From Macrostomum hystrix (taxonomy: Eukaryota > Platyhelminthes > Macrostomidae), in NCBI GenBank assembly GCA_950097015.1, contig CATNEN010000002.1, positions 3,224,001-3,288,000 on the forward strand: a stretch of 64,000 nucleotides of DNA, given 5' to 3'. The notes under the pieces are model-generated. The model was not told where the DNA came from and ran no database searches. It saw only the letters and a program-made list of their open reading frames with translations. A program made the position numbers and the translations under genes. Below are positions 44,970-56,358 of the stretch, piece by piece. How positions within the stretch are numbered: the first letter of the stretch is position 1; the number at the start of each line of letters is the position of its first letter.

Positions 44970-47535
44970 CTAGTTGAGTTTTTGAGAACCCAGACTCCCA
45001 GCTTCATTGGTTAAGGGCACCTGTTTGCCCGAGCTGGTGGGGCGCATCTTGTGCTGGCAGTCGCAGAATCCCGGGCCGTCGTTGAAGCCACGCGTGTCGC
45101 AGTCGACGTGGCACATCAGCACGCAGGCTCGGCAGACGACCTTGTCGCCGGTGATGCCGCAGCTGAGGCAGTGGAAGAGTTCCTGCTCGATGCTCTGGTT
45201 AGGCCCTGTGTAAACCTTGGTGCAGCACGGGTTCACATCGACCGTGGCAGAAAGTCCCGATCCGTTGACTCCGATCTCAATTAGATCCATGTCGGGATTG
45301 ATCAGGCCTAGGGATCTGCCGGAGTAGTTTTTCTAGATCAACGTAGGGCTAGGAACAATAAGAATTGGTAATCATTTTTTTACTTTGCGCTACAGGGTCC
45401 CTGGCAGCTCAATCTCCTGGCCAGTCAAGACACCATCGCTAGGCTTGTCTGGATCCCTGGCAGCTCAATCTCCTGGCCAGTCAAGACACCATCGCTAGGC
45501 TTGTCTGGATCCCTGGCAGCTCAATCTCCTGGCCAGTCAAGACACCATCGCTAGGCTTGTCTGGATCCCTGGCAGCTCAATCTCCTGGCCAGTCAAGACA
45601 CCATCGCTAGGCTTGTCTGGATCCCTGGCAGCTCAATCTCCTGGCCAGTCAAGACACCATCGCTAGGCTTGTCTGGATCCCTGGCAGCTCAATCTCCTGG
45701 CCAGTCAAGACACCATCGCTAGGCTTGTCTGGATCCCTGGCAGCTCAATCTCCTGGCCAGTCAAGACACCATCGCTAGGCTTGTCTGGATCCCTGGCAGC
45801 TCAATCTCCTGGCCAGTCAAGACACCATCGCTAGGCTTGTCTGGATCCCTGGCAGCTCAATCTCCTGGCCAGTCAAGACACCATCGCTAGGCTTGTCTGG
45901 ATCCCTGGCAGCTCAATCTCCTGGCCAGTCAAGACACCATCGCTAGGCTTGTCTGGATCCCTGGCAGCTCAATCTCCTGGCCAGTCAAGACACCATCGCT
46001 AGGCTTGTCTGGATCCCTGGCAGCTCAATCTCCTGGCCAGTCAAGACACCATCGCTAGGCTTGTAGGGTCCCTGGCAGCTCAATCTCCTGGCCAGTCAAG
46101 ACACCATCGCTAGGCTTGTCTGGATCCCTGGCAGCTCAATCTCCTGGCCAGTCAAGACACCATCGCTAGGCTTGTAGGGTCCCTGGCAGCTCAATCTCCT
46201 GGCCAGTCAAGACACCATCGCTAGGCTTGTCTGGATCCCTGGCAGCTCAATCTCCTGGCCAGTCAAGACACCATCGCTAGGCTTGTCTGGATCCCTGGCA
46301 GCTCAATCTCCTGGCCAGTCAAGACACCATCGCTAGGCTTGTCTGGATCCCTGGCAGCTCAATCTCCTGGCCAGTCAAGACACCATCGCTAGGCTTGTAG
46401 GGTCCCTGGCAGCTCAATCTCCTGGCCAGTCAAGACACCATCGCTAGGCTTGTCTGGATCCCTGGCAGCTCAATCTCCTGGCCAGTCAAGACACCATCGC
46501 TAGGCTTGTCTGGATCCCTGGCAGCTCAATCTCCTGGCCAGTCAAGACACCATCGCTAGGCTTGTCTGGATCCCTGGCAGCTCAATCTCCTGGCCAGTCA
46601 AGACACCATCGCTAGGCTTGTCTGGATCCCCAGTCACAAGCTTCCATGTGAATGAGCTCGCAGTCAGCCAATTGCCAAACATCCAGAGCGTCAGTCCCGT
46701 GGCCCTCCAAGGCTCAGGAATATCTAACCTCACTGGTCACACGGCTGCTAAGCTATAGGCACTGCTTCCTTCGAGGGTCCCTCCGGAGTGCATGGACTTT
46801 GTCCCCTTTGTGCGAAGCGGGTCTTCAGGCATTAGCGATATGGGCGACTCCCGCTTCCTCGCTGCGTGTACGGACCACCCAACAGCTTAAGTCAAGTAAG
46901 TCGAGTTGTGGGCCACATACATGTACAGCCAGTGACAGTTGCGTCTGATACAATGTCCCAATAGAAAGCAAAGCCAGGCAGCAAATCAAAACTCACCCGA
47001 TCTTCGTCAGTCCGATGGCCACGCAGGAGCTGGACGAAGTGATGGAGCCTCCAAGTGGCGCACCGATTAGCAGCCTGGGCAGCTGCACAATCGGCGCGGC
47101 GAATGTCCAGAAGGCCTGGTAGCTGAAGCTGCGATTGTTGATGACGTGGCGCACGAAGTGCTCGCAGTTGTTCGTCACCAGGTTGTAGCCCTCCTCGCCG
47201 ACCCGCGCCAGGCAGTCGCGAATGACGCGCATCCGTTTGGCCGGCTGGCAGCGACACTTGTACACGCGCACAGTCGAGTTCTGCACCACGTCGCGCAGAT
47301 CGTCCAGTCGCACGGAGGCCATCGGGACGGTTCTGGCGTCGCCAGAGAAGTGGCAGACTAGCGGGATAGGCTCGTCTAGAGTCTCCTTGGGCCAGGCCAG
47401 GCCCAGGTAGATAGCGAAGTGGAACAGGCCGATCCGATCGAAGCTGATGGCGGAGCCCGGTGTCATGGCTGCCACGGCGTCTTTAACCTTCCAGTAGGGG
47501 AAGTCTTTGTAGCCGTTGGTGAAGCCGACGCACAT
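44970..47535 (-). CDS. LRAT-UBR gene G
   Basis: Exons 47535-46997 and 45315-44970, 294 residues. LRAT: FHFAIYLGLAWP, LVCHFSGD, NNCEHFVRHVIN, then a hydrophobic segment (IVQLPRLLIGAPLGG). Exon 2 (SLGLINPDMDLIEI) carries the cleanest UBR-like module of the set: Cys-x17-Cys-x2-Cys-x8-Cys-x2-Cys-x3-Cys-His-x2-Cys-x11-Cys-Asp-Cys-Gln-His, identical in spacing to the UBR boxes of UBR4 and FBXO11 except that Cys replaces the last His of CHxxH. The 1,681-bp phase-2 intron is mostly a 56-bp array. The family ATG (MCVGF) was chosen over a non-ATG extension. Confidence 0.85.
45393..46625. repeat. 56-bp minisatellite, about 22 copies, in the intron of gene G
   Basis: Units contain CCCTGGCAGCTCAATCTCCT and CACCATCGCTAGGCTTGT. 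The linker is either CTGGAT or AGGGT; otherwise copies are almost identical, implying recent homogenisation. A protein-like minus-strand frame (46542-46733) just outside its right end may be the fragment it grew from. Confidence 0.95.
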
Positions 47536-47916
47536 GGCTTTGTTGGATATTCTTCGAGTTAACAACAAAGAGAATGCAAGAAGACATTGCCTAAGACATT
47601 TGCTGGCCCACTAATATAGTTGCTTTATGTGCAAGTTTCATGCCCACTTTTGAGCTTGATAAGATAAAAGATCACTAAGTCACATGATTATCTGACCAAT
47701 TCTTAGGCCCTTAATTAAGAGTGCACTTTTCCATATACAAAACTGGCTCTCTGGAGATAAAATTGTCTCAGCCAGGAAAATCCTGCTTAGCAAACCAAGT
47801 GACGTTACTTGAACCCAAAAAATAATTTTTATTTACAAAATTTCACGTTTCGATCTTGAGACTATCAATACGAGTAAGGAAAATTTGCAGCTGAAGTGTC
47901 AAAGTTGTAATCGATT
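47536..47916. other. Upstream region of gene G
   Basis: Contains GATAAGATAAAAGATC near 47660, a pair of GATA-type motifs; otherwise nothing distinctive. Confidence 0.3.
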
Positions 47917-48107
47917 ACACCTGCCCAATCGGGCCAGATTGGAAGACAGTCTGCGGCTGTTTAGTCCATGGACTGGGGGGCCGCCACATCCACCCAGGAT
48001 TACCACCAGCTAACGCTGGTACTCATTAATCTCGAAATCAAGCTCAGGTACCTTGGTGCGAGTGGCAAACGCATTAAACGTTCTGCCACCGACCCCCCGG
48101 CTTTTGT
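47917..48107 (-). repeat. Chimeric SINE: family B head joined to family A body
   Basis: Read on the minus strand it starts with the family B head (GGTCGGTGGCAGAACG, then CAAGGTACCTGAGCTTGATT) and continues at about 48030 into the family A body (ACCAGCGTTAGCTGG; CCAGTCCATGGACTAAACAG). Confidence 0.65.
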
Positions 48108-48673
48108 ATCAAAGCCGAGATGCTTACTTTGCCGGTTGTATTTGTACTATACATATATTATAGAAGGATTTTCCGTGGAAATTCCTTCAGAATTTTGAAT
48201 GAAGTTTTATTATCGAATACTTGGAATTCCAAGATAAGAAAAAATACGACATCACCTGTTAGTTTATGGGCTTTGCACTTAAAATTGTGTAATCAGGTAG
48301 TGCGAAAGTGCGGAAAAATGTAAACTTACTAAGCGAGTGAAAAAAAACAAAAAATCACAGTTAAAGGAAAATCATATTTATAGGAATATTTTATTTCTTT
48401 AAAACAAATACAACACAAGTAAACACACCTTAAAGTAATGAATTTATATGCAATAGTATTTTGTTCGCATGGTGAAATAACAAAGTATTAGAAATAAACA
48501 ATAAAATAACAAGCAACAGCTGCAAAGAACAATTCAATCCAAACGATTATAAGCATCTCGTATCACGGAATTAAACAAGGTCACAGAGTTACAGCAAACA
48601 TACAAGCAACTATTGCGGATAACAGACGCAACAAATCAGTGAGTTGCATTTCTCACACAAACTACTGAATTCA
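48108..48673. other. Probable 3' UTR of syntaxin-16 and AT-rich DNA
   Basis: AT-rich DNA after the stop of the minus-strand gene; no other feature. Confidence 0.35.
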
Positions 48674-49985
48674 TTAACGCCTGAACTTGGTGAACACAAG
48701 CAGAATGGTGAACAGCACAACCAGGCCTGCCAGCACCAGAATGATTAGCATCTTGCGATTTTTCTTCTGGTACTTCTCCGCCTTCTTCAGCTGCTGAAGG
48801 CCTTCGTGCACTCGGGTCTCCACCAGGTCCAGGTTGTAGTCGATGCGGTCGATCACCTCGCCCTGGTCAACCACCAGGCGAGCCACGTCTGTGAAGATCT
48901 CGCTCAGCTCCTACAGGTGTTTTCACGACATGTCAAATTCGGATTTTAAAGGCCTGAAAGCATACAAGACTTTTCCTTTTAATCAAAATAGCACTAAATC
49001 CCCAATTGACAATAAACAATCACAACAAAATCCCATATAAACAATAGACAATCACAACAAAATTCCATATAAACAATAGAACAGCACAGAATATCATCCA
49101 ACTGCTGCGAGTTACCCAGTCAAATGAATCGAAAGTCGCCCACCTGTATGGAGCGCAGCACTGAGTTGATTTCCTGCTCCCGCTGCTGCACCAGAGCCGT
49201 GTTGTCCTCCACCAGCTGCAGAGCGAAGCCACGATCGATGAACTCCGACAGGCCGTCGTCGTCAGCTCCGGTGGCTGCCGATGAAGACGACCCGGCCGCG
49301 GCCGCAGCCGCCGCAGCCGCAGACGAGGTAGCGACTGGTGTTGAACGATCTTCGCGGGACTTCAAACGCCGAAGATAGGCCGACTGGGAGGCGCGGAATT
49401 CGCTGCTCATGTCCTGCAGACTGCGGGCCAGCGCCTGCGGGCGGCGGAGGCGACTCGCTTTGAAATTCTAGCCAATTTCAGCTACTACCTACTAATTCTG
49501 CACCCCAAGCCGCTGGCTTTGAGTTGCATCAACTTTACCTGCTGAATGTTGCAGCCGAATTGACTTCCGCTGGCCGATCTTTGACCTTCCAACGCCTTCA
49601 GTTTTCGATGGCAGCGGCTGAATGCGTCCGTCAGCTGTCTGGTGGCGTCCTGAATTCGTTGCTCCTCTTCGGCCGTGTCATCGAAAGTTGGCCTTCAAAT
49701 GTAACAGGAATTTAATGCTCATGGAGTGGGGCTACTATCAGAGAACTGTCTCAATTCCTAATATACTCAATTGATCAGTCAAGACTCGCACCTGTTCAAA
49801 TGTTTGTCATGCATCTGAGCCAGTTCTCGCATCTTAGCCCGGATGCGGTCAAAGTCGTACTGCATCTCCTCATAGCTGTGGACAACCTCCGGCACAACAG
49901 CTCCTTGACTGCCGCCACCAACACTGCCAGACTCGGTGTCATGACTGTCCCGACGTGAAATCAATGGCTTCTCATCACCAGTTTT
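48674..49985 (-). CDS. STX16: Syntaxin-16 (3' part, four exons)
   Basis: Exons 49985-49792, 49692-49539, 49434-49144 and 48910-48674 join in frame to 291 residues; the N-terminal exon is not in view. The match to STX16 is specific: EMQYDFDRIRAKMRELAQMH, DKHLNRPTFDD, then the Habc helices, the SNARE motif with the zero-layer Gln (VVDQGEVIDRIDYN), KAEKYQKKNRKML and a C-terminal membrane anchor (LIILVLAGLVVLFTILLVFT). Syntaxin-16 is the Qa-SNARE for endosome to trans-Golgi transport. A poly-Ala/Ser insert (AAAAAAAAAGSSSS) between Habc and SNARE parts is unusual. A SINE A lies upstream, probably within the first intron. Confidence 0.9.
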
Positions 49986-50641
49986 CTAATAAATGTTAGA
50001 ACCAAAATATAACATTAAGCAGGCTAAGTCCAAGTTTACAAATTTTTGACTTATCTGACATTGGTAAGAAGCTGGATATCTTCCAGCTATCATTCTTGAC
50101 AGCAATATTTTATTTTAATTTTTCCACTAGTACATATAATTCTTTCACATAAAATGGAAATAAATGGAAATATATGCTAGACCCAGCTGAGATGTTACAG
50201 AACTACAAACTTACTGTTAGGCCCTACAAACTTACAGAAGTACCCAAGAGCATCTAACTTAATTTTGAAGAATTTCAATAACAAAAACATGTCATATAAC
50301 AATACCGGAAATAAAAAAAGGATTGGCCTTTAGCCTATGGTCAATATTTAACACAATTGTAGATTTTTATGAATATATTTATGATAAAAAGTATTGTGAT
50401 CAAGACATTACATTAAAAAGTTGTAATAATAGTGAAACTTGTATTTTTTCTTATGTCAAAAGTTACTACAAGCACATAAAATACTTAAATTTTACTATTA
50501 TTTTTTTGCTGTTAGAGTTTTTGCTTTTCATGTTTTCAGTTTATCTGTTTGGTGCCTTAACTTTACTATTTATCTATGCTTGTGTGTGCCAATTCTCTTC
50601 TTACTTGTTTGGAGTATGTATGCTAGGTGTTTTAGTCCTAG

Positions 50642-50947
50642 AGGTTGTAGCCTAGTGGTTAGGGCGTCGGACTCACGAGTTGAAGGTTGGGGGTTCAATC
50701 CCGACTCCACTGGAACAATTTGCGTCCTTTAGCAAGACACTTAACTCTGCATTGCTTCAGTTCACCTAGCTGTTAAATGGGTACCAGCATCAGCTGGGAT
50801 AAGTGAAGGTGGGTGTGGCGTCCTCCTAGTCCGTGGACTGAACAGCTGTACACAGCCTTCAGATGCGCTGCGCATTAGCTGTGGCTGTGCTGTCGGCTGC
50901 ACATCTGACCAAATTGGGGCAGGTGTGATCAATTATTATTATTATAA
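50642..50947 (+). repeat. SINE family A with target-site duplication
   Basis: Flanked by the 11-bp duplication TTTAGTCCTAG (50631-50641 and 50948-50958), giving a 306-bp element. Head: AGCCTAGTGGTTAGGG and GGGTTCAATCCC; body marker TAGTCCGTGGACTGAACAGC; tail (ATT)n. Confidence 0.88.
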
Positions 50948-50958
50948 TTTAGTCCTAG

Positions 50959-52499
50959 GGTGGGGTCAACTTTATATTTTATGTTCTGTGTTATGTTAAT
51001 ATATGTTTGTACTATTACTTCTCTCAATCATGAATTTTTTTGTCTCACTGCAGGCTTTTGTCTTGGCTTATTATTTGCAACATTTTGACATTGCAAGTAC
51101 TATCATTGGATCTCTATAAAGATATAAGACCCATTGCCCCTAAATGGAATCAAAGAGCTTCAGGCATGGGTTAAAGTCTTGATGATTAAGTGTGGTCTGC
51201 CCAACTAATCAAAGACAAATAGCTAGTAGCACCCAAAGAGCTTGCAAAGATGACATGAAATTACCAAATTGTCTCATTCAGTCTTTGGAAACATAAAGAA
51301 GAAGTACTGCTGATTGCAGAAAAAGGGGCTTTGATTTCAAGGCAAGGGTGAGACAAGGCTATGAGAGTTTTTTAGTCTAGAGAACAGGCATAGGTGAATT
51401 TAAGAAACTAAGAGGGCAAGGACATGGATTCTGCTGAGCATCCAATCTAGAAATGCTGGTCATTGCTGGTCTTAGCAACTCAGCGACCAGAAGCAAAGCC
51501 CTCAGGCAAGAAATGACATATAATTTTTTTATATTTGCTATTTTACATAAAATGCTACTTTCCTAAACATGCAATTTTCATGTTTGCATGCTGGCTCTGT
51601 GGTGCGCCGTCTTATGCTGCCTCCCTGACTTTTGGGGCTAGGGTCTGTTGTTTTTGTTGCTAGGCCTACTTTCCTAATGATACACATATTTGTTAAATAT
51701 AAATTAGGCCTAGGCCTACAAAAAGACTGAATAAATTTTCTTGATACATAAATAATGGAATAATTTATTAAAATAAATTATGGAAAATGTATACACAGAG
51801 TTTTTTGCAATTGAGAACCAGTACATATAATAGGAAATTATTTATAACATATTATCAGAAGCTTACATTGTCAGTATAGAAGCTCCTATGGCGAACTGCA
51901 TTGTCCCTCATAAGAATAAATATGCTAGTCGAATTTCGAGTCACCATTATAATTTTGCTAGACTCTTGCTAGAGTAATATCAAAAGAACTTAGACTGCAG
52001 TGGCTGTGTCAGCTGTCAATTCGAGATCAGCATAGCTATAGCTAGGCCTTAGTCTTAGGCCCTAGTGAACAGATCTAGTTGGGTACCCAGATAAAAACGT
52101 GAAACAAACTGTTGTAGTCCTGTTTTTTCCTACTTATAAATGTAATTATAGTCTACCTACTTTTGTTATTGTTATCATATGACTGTAAGTCAATAATAGT
52201 AGCCTACGCCTTACTTATCTGTTATAATTTACATTTTATTTAAAAAAAATTGATTTTTAATGCAGAATGTAAAATAACAAAATTTTAAACTTGTATTGTA
52301 TTTGCTTTTTTCCACAAGTTATTAAACATGTCTGATTTTCTCTCTCGTACTCGTACCTTCTGTGTCGCCTGTTATAGTTTATATTTTGTTTTTTTCTGAG
52401 CCGGATTTCGCACTAATTATTTCGCACCATTTTATTTTAGTGTTCGGTGTTTCGTGCCCGTTAGGTTTCATATAATCATGACAGAAAAGCATCTGTAAC
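50959..52499. other. AT-rich gene-free stretch
   Basis: No exon for the missing syntaxin-16 N-terminus could be found here by eye; no repeat recognised. Confidence 0.3.
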
Positions 52500-52926
52500 G
52501 CATTTAAAACCTTATCAGCGAAGTGAAGCTACCTCCACATGCTGCTTGTTCGCAAACCGCCGACCATCTAGAAGTTCTGGAGGGATCTGAACACATGGTA
52601 GTTACATGGCGAGAGGTCCGGCGAGTAAGGTGGGTGAGGCAAAACGCTGAAGCCGAGGCTCGCGAGTTTGGCTTGGGTGATTCTAGCCTTAAGTGGTCGG
52701 GCATTGTCAAACAGAAGAACTTTGTCCCGGTGCCCTGGGCACACGGATCGCAGCTGCAGGTGGGCAACTTGCTCCAGTTCTTCGCAGATGACAGCAGCAG
52801 TGCAGACAGCCACACCATGCGGGATGAGCTCCCAGAAGATGGGGCCCGATGAGCAGAACCAGAAGGACAAGAGCTCCTTCCCACAGTGGGGGTTTTGCCT
52901 GGAGCAGATTGGTGGCTCTTCATCAG

Positions 52927-54479
52927 TGTAAGCCTTGCAAATACGCTTCAGAACATTGTATTTGCAAGGCTCACATGATTCGCGTACACGACGAGGCGTC
53001 CGTGGATCGATACGGCCCAGGAATGTGAGGAAGAAGTTCGGCGAGCGTTCGCTGGGGAGCGTGTGCGTGTGGGACAAAGAAACAGCTGCCCCTGTGTTAG
53101 CAATCTCCCAGCGTTTCTCCCTCTCTCCCCATTCTGCCTCTGTTGTGCGCGCTGCTTGAATTTAAATACACTGGAAGCGAGATCGGCAGAGCTTCGCTGC
53201 CGCTTTTCATGTGACTCCGGAGTCCACACAGAAACGGGCCTCTGGCCCGTGGAGCGTTTATCTCTCTGTTGCTGTGGCAGAAGGTAACAGGAAGGCAAAA
53301 CTTTCCTGTTATACGTGGTTCCCTGAGAGAGAGTCACCCTTTTCGCCTTTTTCAACGACGGGTGATTGCCGAAAGGTTCCTACACCGCTAGACACCAGAT
53401 TCCTGCAACGGCTTCAGAGAGAAACGAACAGAACGAACGTAACATCAGCAGAAAAAGCTATGCGACGCAGTCAACGTACCAGCAACTGAGTAACTATCTA
53501 CAATTCAGTATTGGCAGTAACTATCTACAATTCACGACCATCAACCTGGACAAAAAACTGCAAGTTAACCTCAAATGCTCTACTAGTTTTGAATTTGGTC
53601 AGACTACGGCAGCATGTGACAATGGAAAACAAAAGCGGTCGCAGTGGCTCTAATCGTGTTTTGGCCTACGAGCTATAGTTACTCACTGACACTAAATTTG
53701 CATGCACAAAAGACATGCCCTACGTGAAGCAGGTGAGCTTCACCGATTAACCAATTCGACTGCAAATGCTCGAAGAGAAGCCTGAGCTGCAACCCAGCAA
53801 GTCCGAAGAGGCTGTGGACAGTGGGTGCAGGCCAGGACAATTGCTGCAATAAGAAGACCAAATCGGGATCCCACGGCTCATCTGAAGCAACTTGGAAGAA
53901 AACTCGGCCTAAACTGAACAGAAGCTGCTGACTAGAATTTTATCTCCCTCAATTTTTAGGCAAACCAACTGGCTGGTACGGAACTACGCGTCGTGTCACC
54001 CCGAGACAACGTCATCATCAGGACAATTCAAGAAGAACGCGATCCAGACTGCCAAAGCACTGACAGGAGTGTCAGTTAGAAAAACGGGGGTATATGTAAG
54101 CCTTGCAAATACGCTTCAGAACATTGTATTTGCATGGCTCACATGATTCGCGTACACGACGAGTCGTCCGTGGATCGATACGGCCCAGGAATGTGAGGAA
54201 GAAGTTCGGCGAGCGTTCGCTGGGGAGCGTGTGCGTGTGGGACAAAGAAACAGCTGCCCCTGTGTTAGCAATCTCCCAGCGTTTCTCCCTCTCTCCCCAT
54301 TCTGCCTCTGTTGTGCGCGCTGCTTGAATTTAAATACACTGGAAGCGAGAGGCAGAGCTTGGCTGCCGCTTTTCATGTGACTCCGCAGTCCACACAGAAA
54401 CGGGCCTCTGGCCCGTGGAGCGTTTATCTCTCTGTTGCTGTGGCAGAAGGTAACAGGAAGACAAAACTTTCCTTTTATA
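52927..54479. mobile_element. Short non-autonomous LTR retrotransposon (TRIM-like, 1.55 kb)
   Basis: Two direct repeats, 52927-53313 and 54095-54479 (about 386 bp, a few percent different), both start TGTAAGCCTTGC. A TGGTTCCCTGAGAG primer-binding-like site follows the first, and a purine tract (AAAAACGGGGG) precedes the second. The 5-bp duplication ATCAG flanks the whole (52922-52926, 54480-54484). The 780-bp interior has no gag or pol, so it needs another element to move. The LTRs end in TA rather than CA. Confidence 0.82.
52930..52971. repeat. Hairpin at the LTR 5' end
   Basis: AGCCTTGCAAATAC pairs with GTATTTGCAAGGCT across a 13-base loop (perfect 14-bp arms). The second LTR has the same hairpin with one mismatch. 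Confidence 0.8.
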
Positions 54480-54659
54480 ATCAGCATTGACACAGACTGC
54501 CGATGCGATAGGATTTTCATATGAGAACCACTTCTCATCCTGCGCAATGATATGGACTTTAGAGATATGACGAGCGGGCCTGGAGGGAGCTAGGTTCGAA
54601 GTTGCCATCTCGACCCGAGTGCCTATCTGCTGGGGGTCACCCTATTAAAATTTTCTGAC

Positions 54660-56340
54660 TAAAAAGTTTCTAAAAGTTGGCTGCAGCTAGTTTCTTACAT
54701 GTCTAAAAGTCGTCTAGAAGTAGACTCACTATTGACTAAAAACTTGCTAGAAATGGTCCTACTGTTACGAGAAAAGTCACTTTTGAAAGTTACTTTTTAG
54801 ACAATTATTAGACACCTTACTAAGTCACTAAGAGTCGTCTTAAGATCACTTTAAGATTTCTAAAAGTTGTTTTCTTATTAGCTTCTAGTTTACTTCAGTG
54901 TTATTTTTTTCGGGGTTGAGTAGTACCCGAATTGGGGTATCAAGCTTCCGAGTAGTACCCATTTTGGTGGAGCAATACCCCATGGCATTCCTAATTCTTC
55001 AAGTTCCATAAAAATGCAATTATGGCCAATGTCGGAAAAATTAACCCCATCATAAATATTGCAGTGCTTTTGGATAAATAGCTGTTCAGTGCGCAGCGTG
55101 TAGCAGTCTGTGATTGGGATAAGTTTTCTTTCCTATGATTATTTCCTTGTACTCCGATTCATAGTATCAAAGAAAAACTGTCATCTGTTCATGTACATTC
55201 TTTTTTCTCTTTCCCCTGCTGACTGACCCCACTACTTTGTAACGGGTCTGTCTCCAAAGTACATTTATTTCAAGCTTCAACAACAACAACCCCACTCCCC
55301 CCATCTCTCCCAATGCCATGATCGGTTCCCTCTTCCCTGCCCCCTTTTCGCATCCGACTCTCAGTCTCAGTCTCAGACTCCTCCGTCCCCGCTTCCGTCC
55401 CCACTCCACTCCCCGACACCACCCCTCTCCACTTTTTCTGGGCTAGCCTAGCAGCCAGCCACTCCAGTCGATGTACAAACTTACAAAGACCTATGTTGGC
55501 CCAGCCCAGGCCCCAGCTTATTATACCGATTCCCTCCCTTCCTTCCCATCCCATCCGAACTTAGTCATGGTCATAGGAGTCTAAGCCTCCAAGACTTAGA
55601 CTTAGTTCGCATTACCGGCTCCCTCTGTATGTCTGGCTCCAGCCTTTAAGTCTAAGAGATGTCCCCCAGGTCCAGATCCAGAAAAGCAAAGCCTTAATTT
55701 TTCAATGTCGAAAAGGTAATACCCCTTTTTGGGGTATCAAAGGGCAAAATAGTACCCCAAATCAGTTGACTAATACCCCATGGGGTACTAATTGGGGTTA
55801 AAAAAAAACCCTGGTTTACTTCCAGTATTAGATATTCGCAGTATACTACTTTTTACAGTAGCTACTTTATTGCGCTTTATAGGCAGCTTTTAAATTGCTT
55901 TACTTAAGATCAATACCGTAAATATATATGCACTTTGGCACACATTTTATAGATTTAAATTAATTGAACCAGAAAGTAATTACCAAATTCAAACTAGTAT
56001 TAAGAAATTGAAGACACTAAACAGGCCGTTGATTAAAGCGTGGAGCGATAATTTATTATCATAATGACTTATGAGGTAAGCCATGAATAATATGCATGAA
56101 CAAATTTATGCATTTGATTTGTCGTTCGGTGTGTATTTGGCGATAACTTGAATTAAAAAAACGAAAACGGTAAAAATCAGTTCAAAATATTATTTCAAAC
56201 AAGCTAAAATCCAATAGTGACAATTCCAGAACCGAGTCTCGGAAAATTGAATCAGCAGCCACTATAAAAGCACAAAAAGGCAAAGGAAACATACATGAAA
56301 ATGGTAAAATGGGAATATCCCTTTAATGTACTACCAAAAA
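54660..56340. other. Gene-free region with GGGGTA-type boxes and a pyrimidine-rich tract
   Basis: Clusters of GGGGTAT and ATACCCC occur at 54910-54985 and, in both orientations, at 55715-55800. Between them, 55270-55560 is C/T-rich on the plus strand, which gives open frames on the minus strand without a recognisable domain. Confidence 0.35.
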
Positions 56341-56358
56341 GCCCTGAGAAAAAAGCCC

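Larger units (their letters stand above)
52504..54608 (-). pseudogene. Mariner transposase, split by an LTR element
   Basis: On the minus strand the piece 54608-54485 carries IIAQDEKWFSYENP (first catalytic Asp), and the piece 52921-52504 carries LLFDNARPLKA (second Asp) and PHPPYSPDLSPCNYHVF, where Asn replaces the third catalytic Asp, 34 residues after the second. The two pieces read on in the same frame across the inserted element, counting the duplicated 5 bases once. The N-terminal DNA-binding half is not present. It is inactive. Confidence 0.8.

Noticed and set aside
55165-55554. Glu/Gly-rich minus-strand frames
   Set aside because: They arise from a pyrimidine-rich plus strand; no domain or splice structure.
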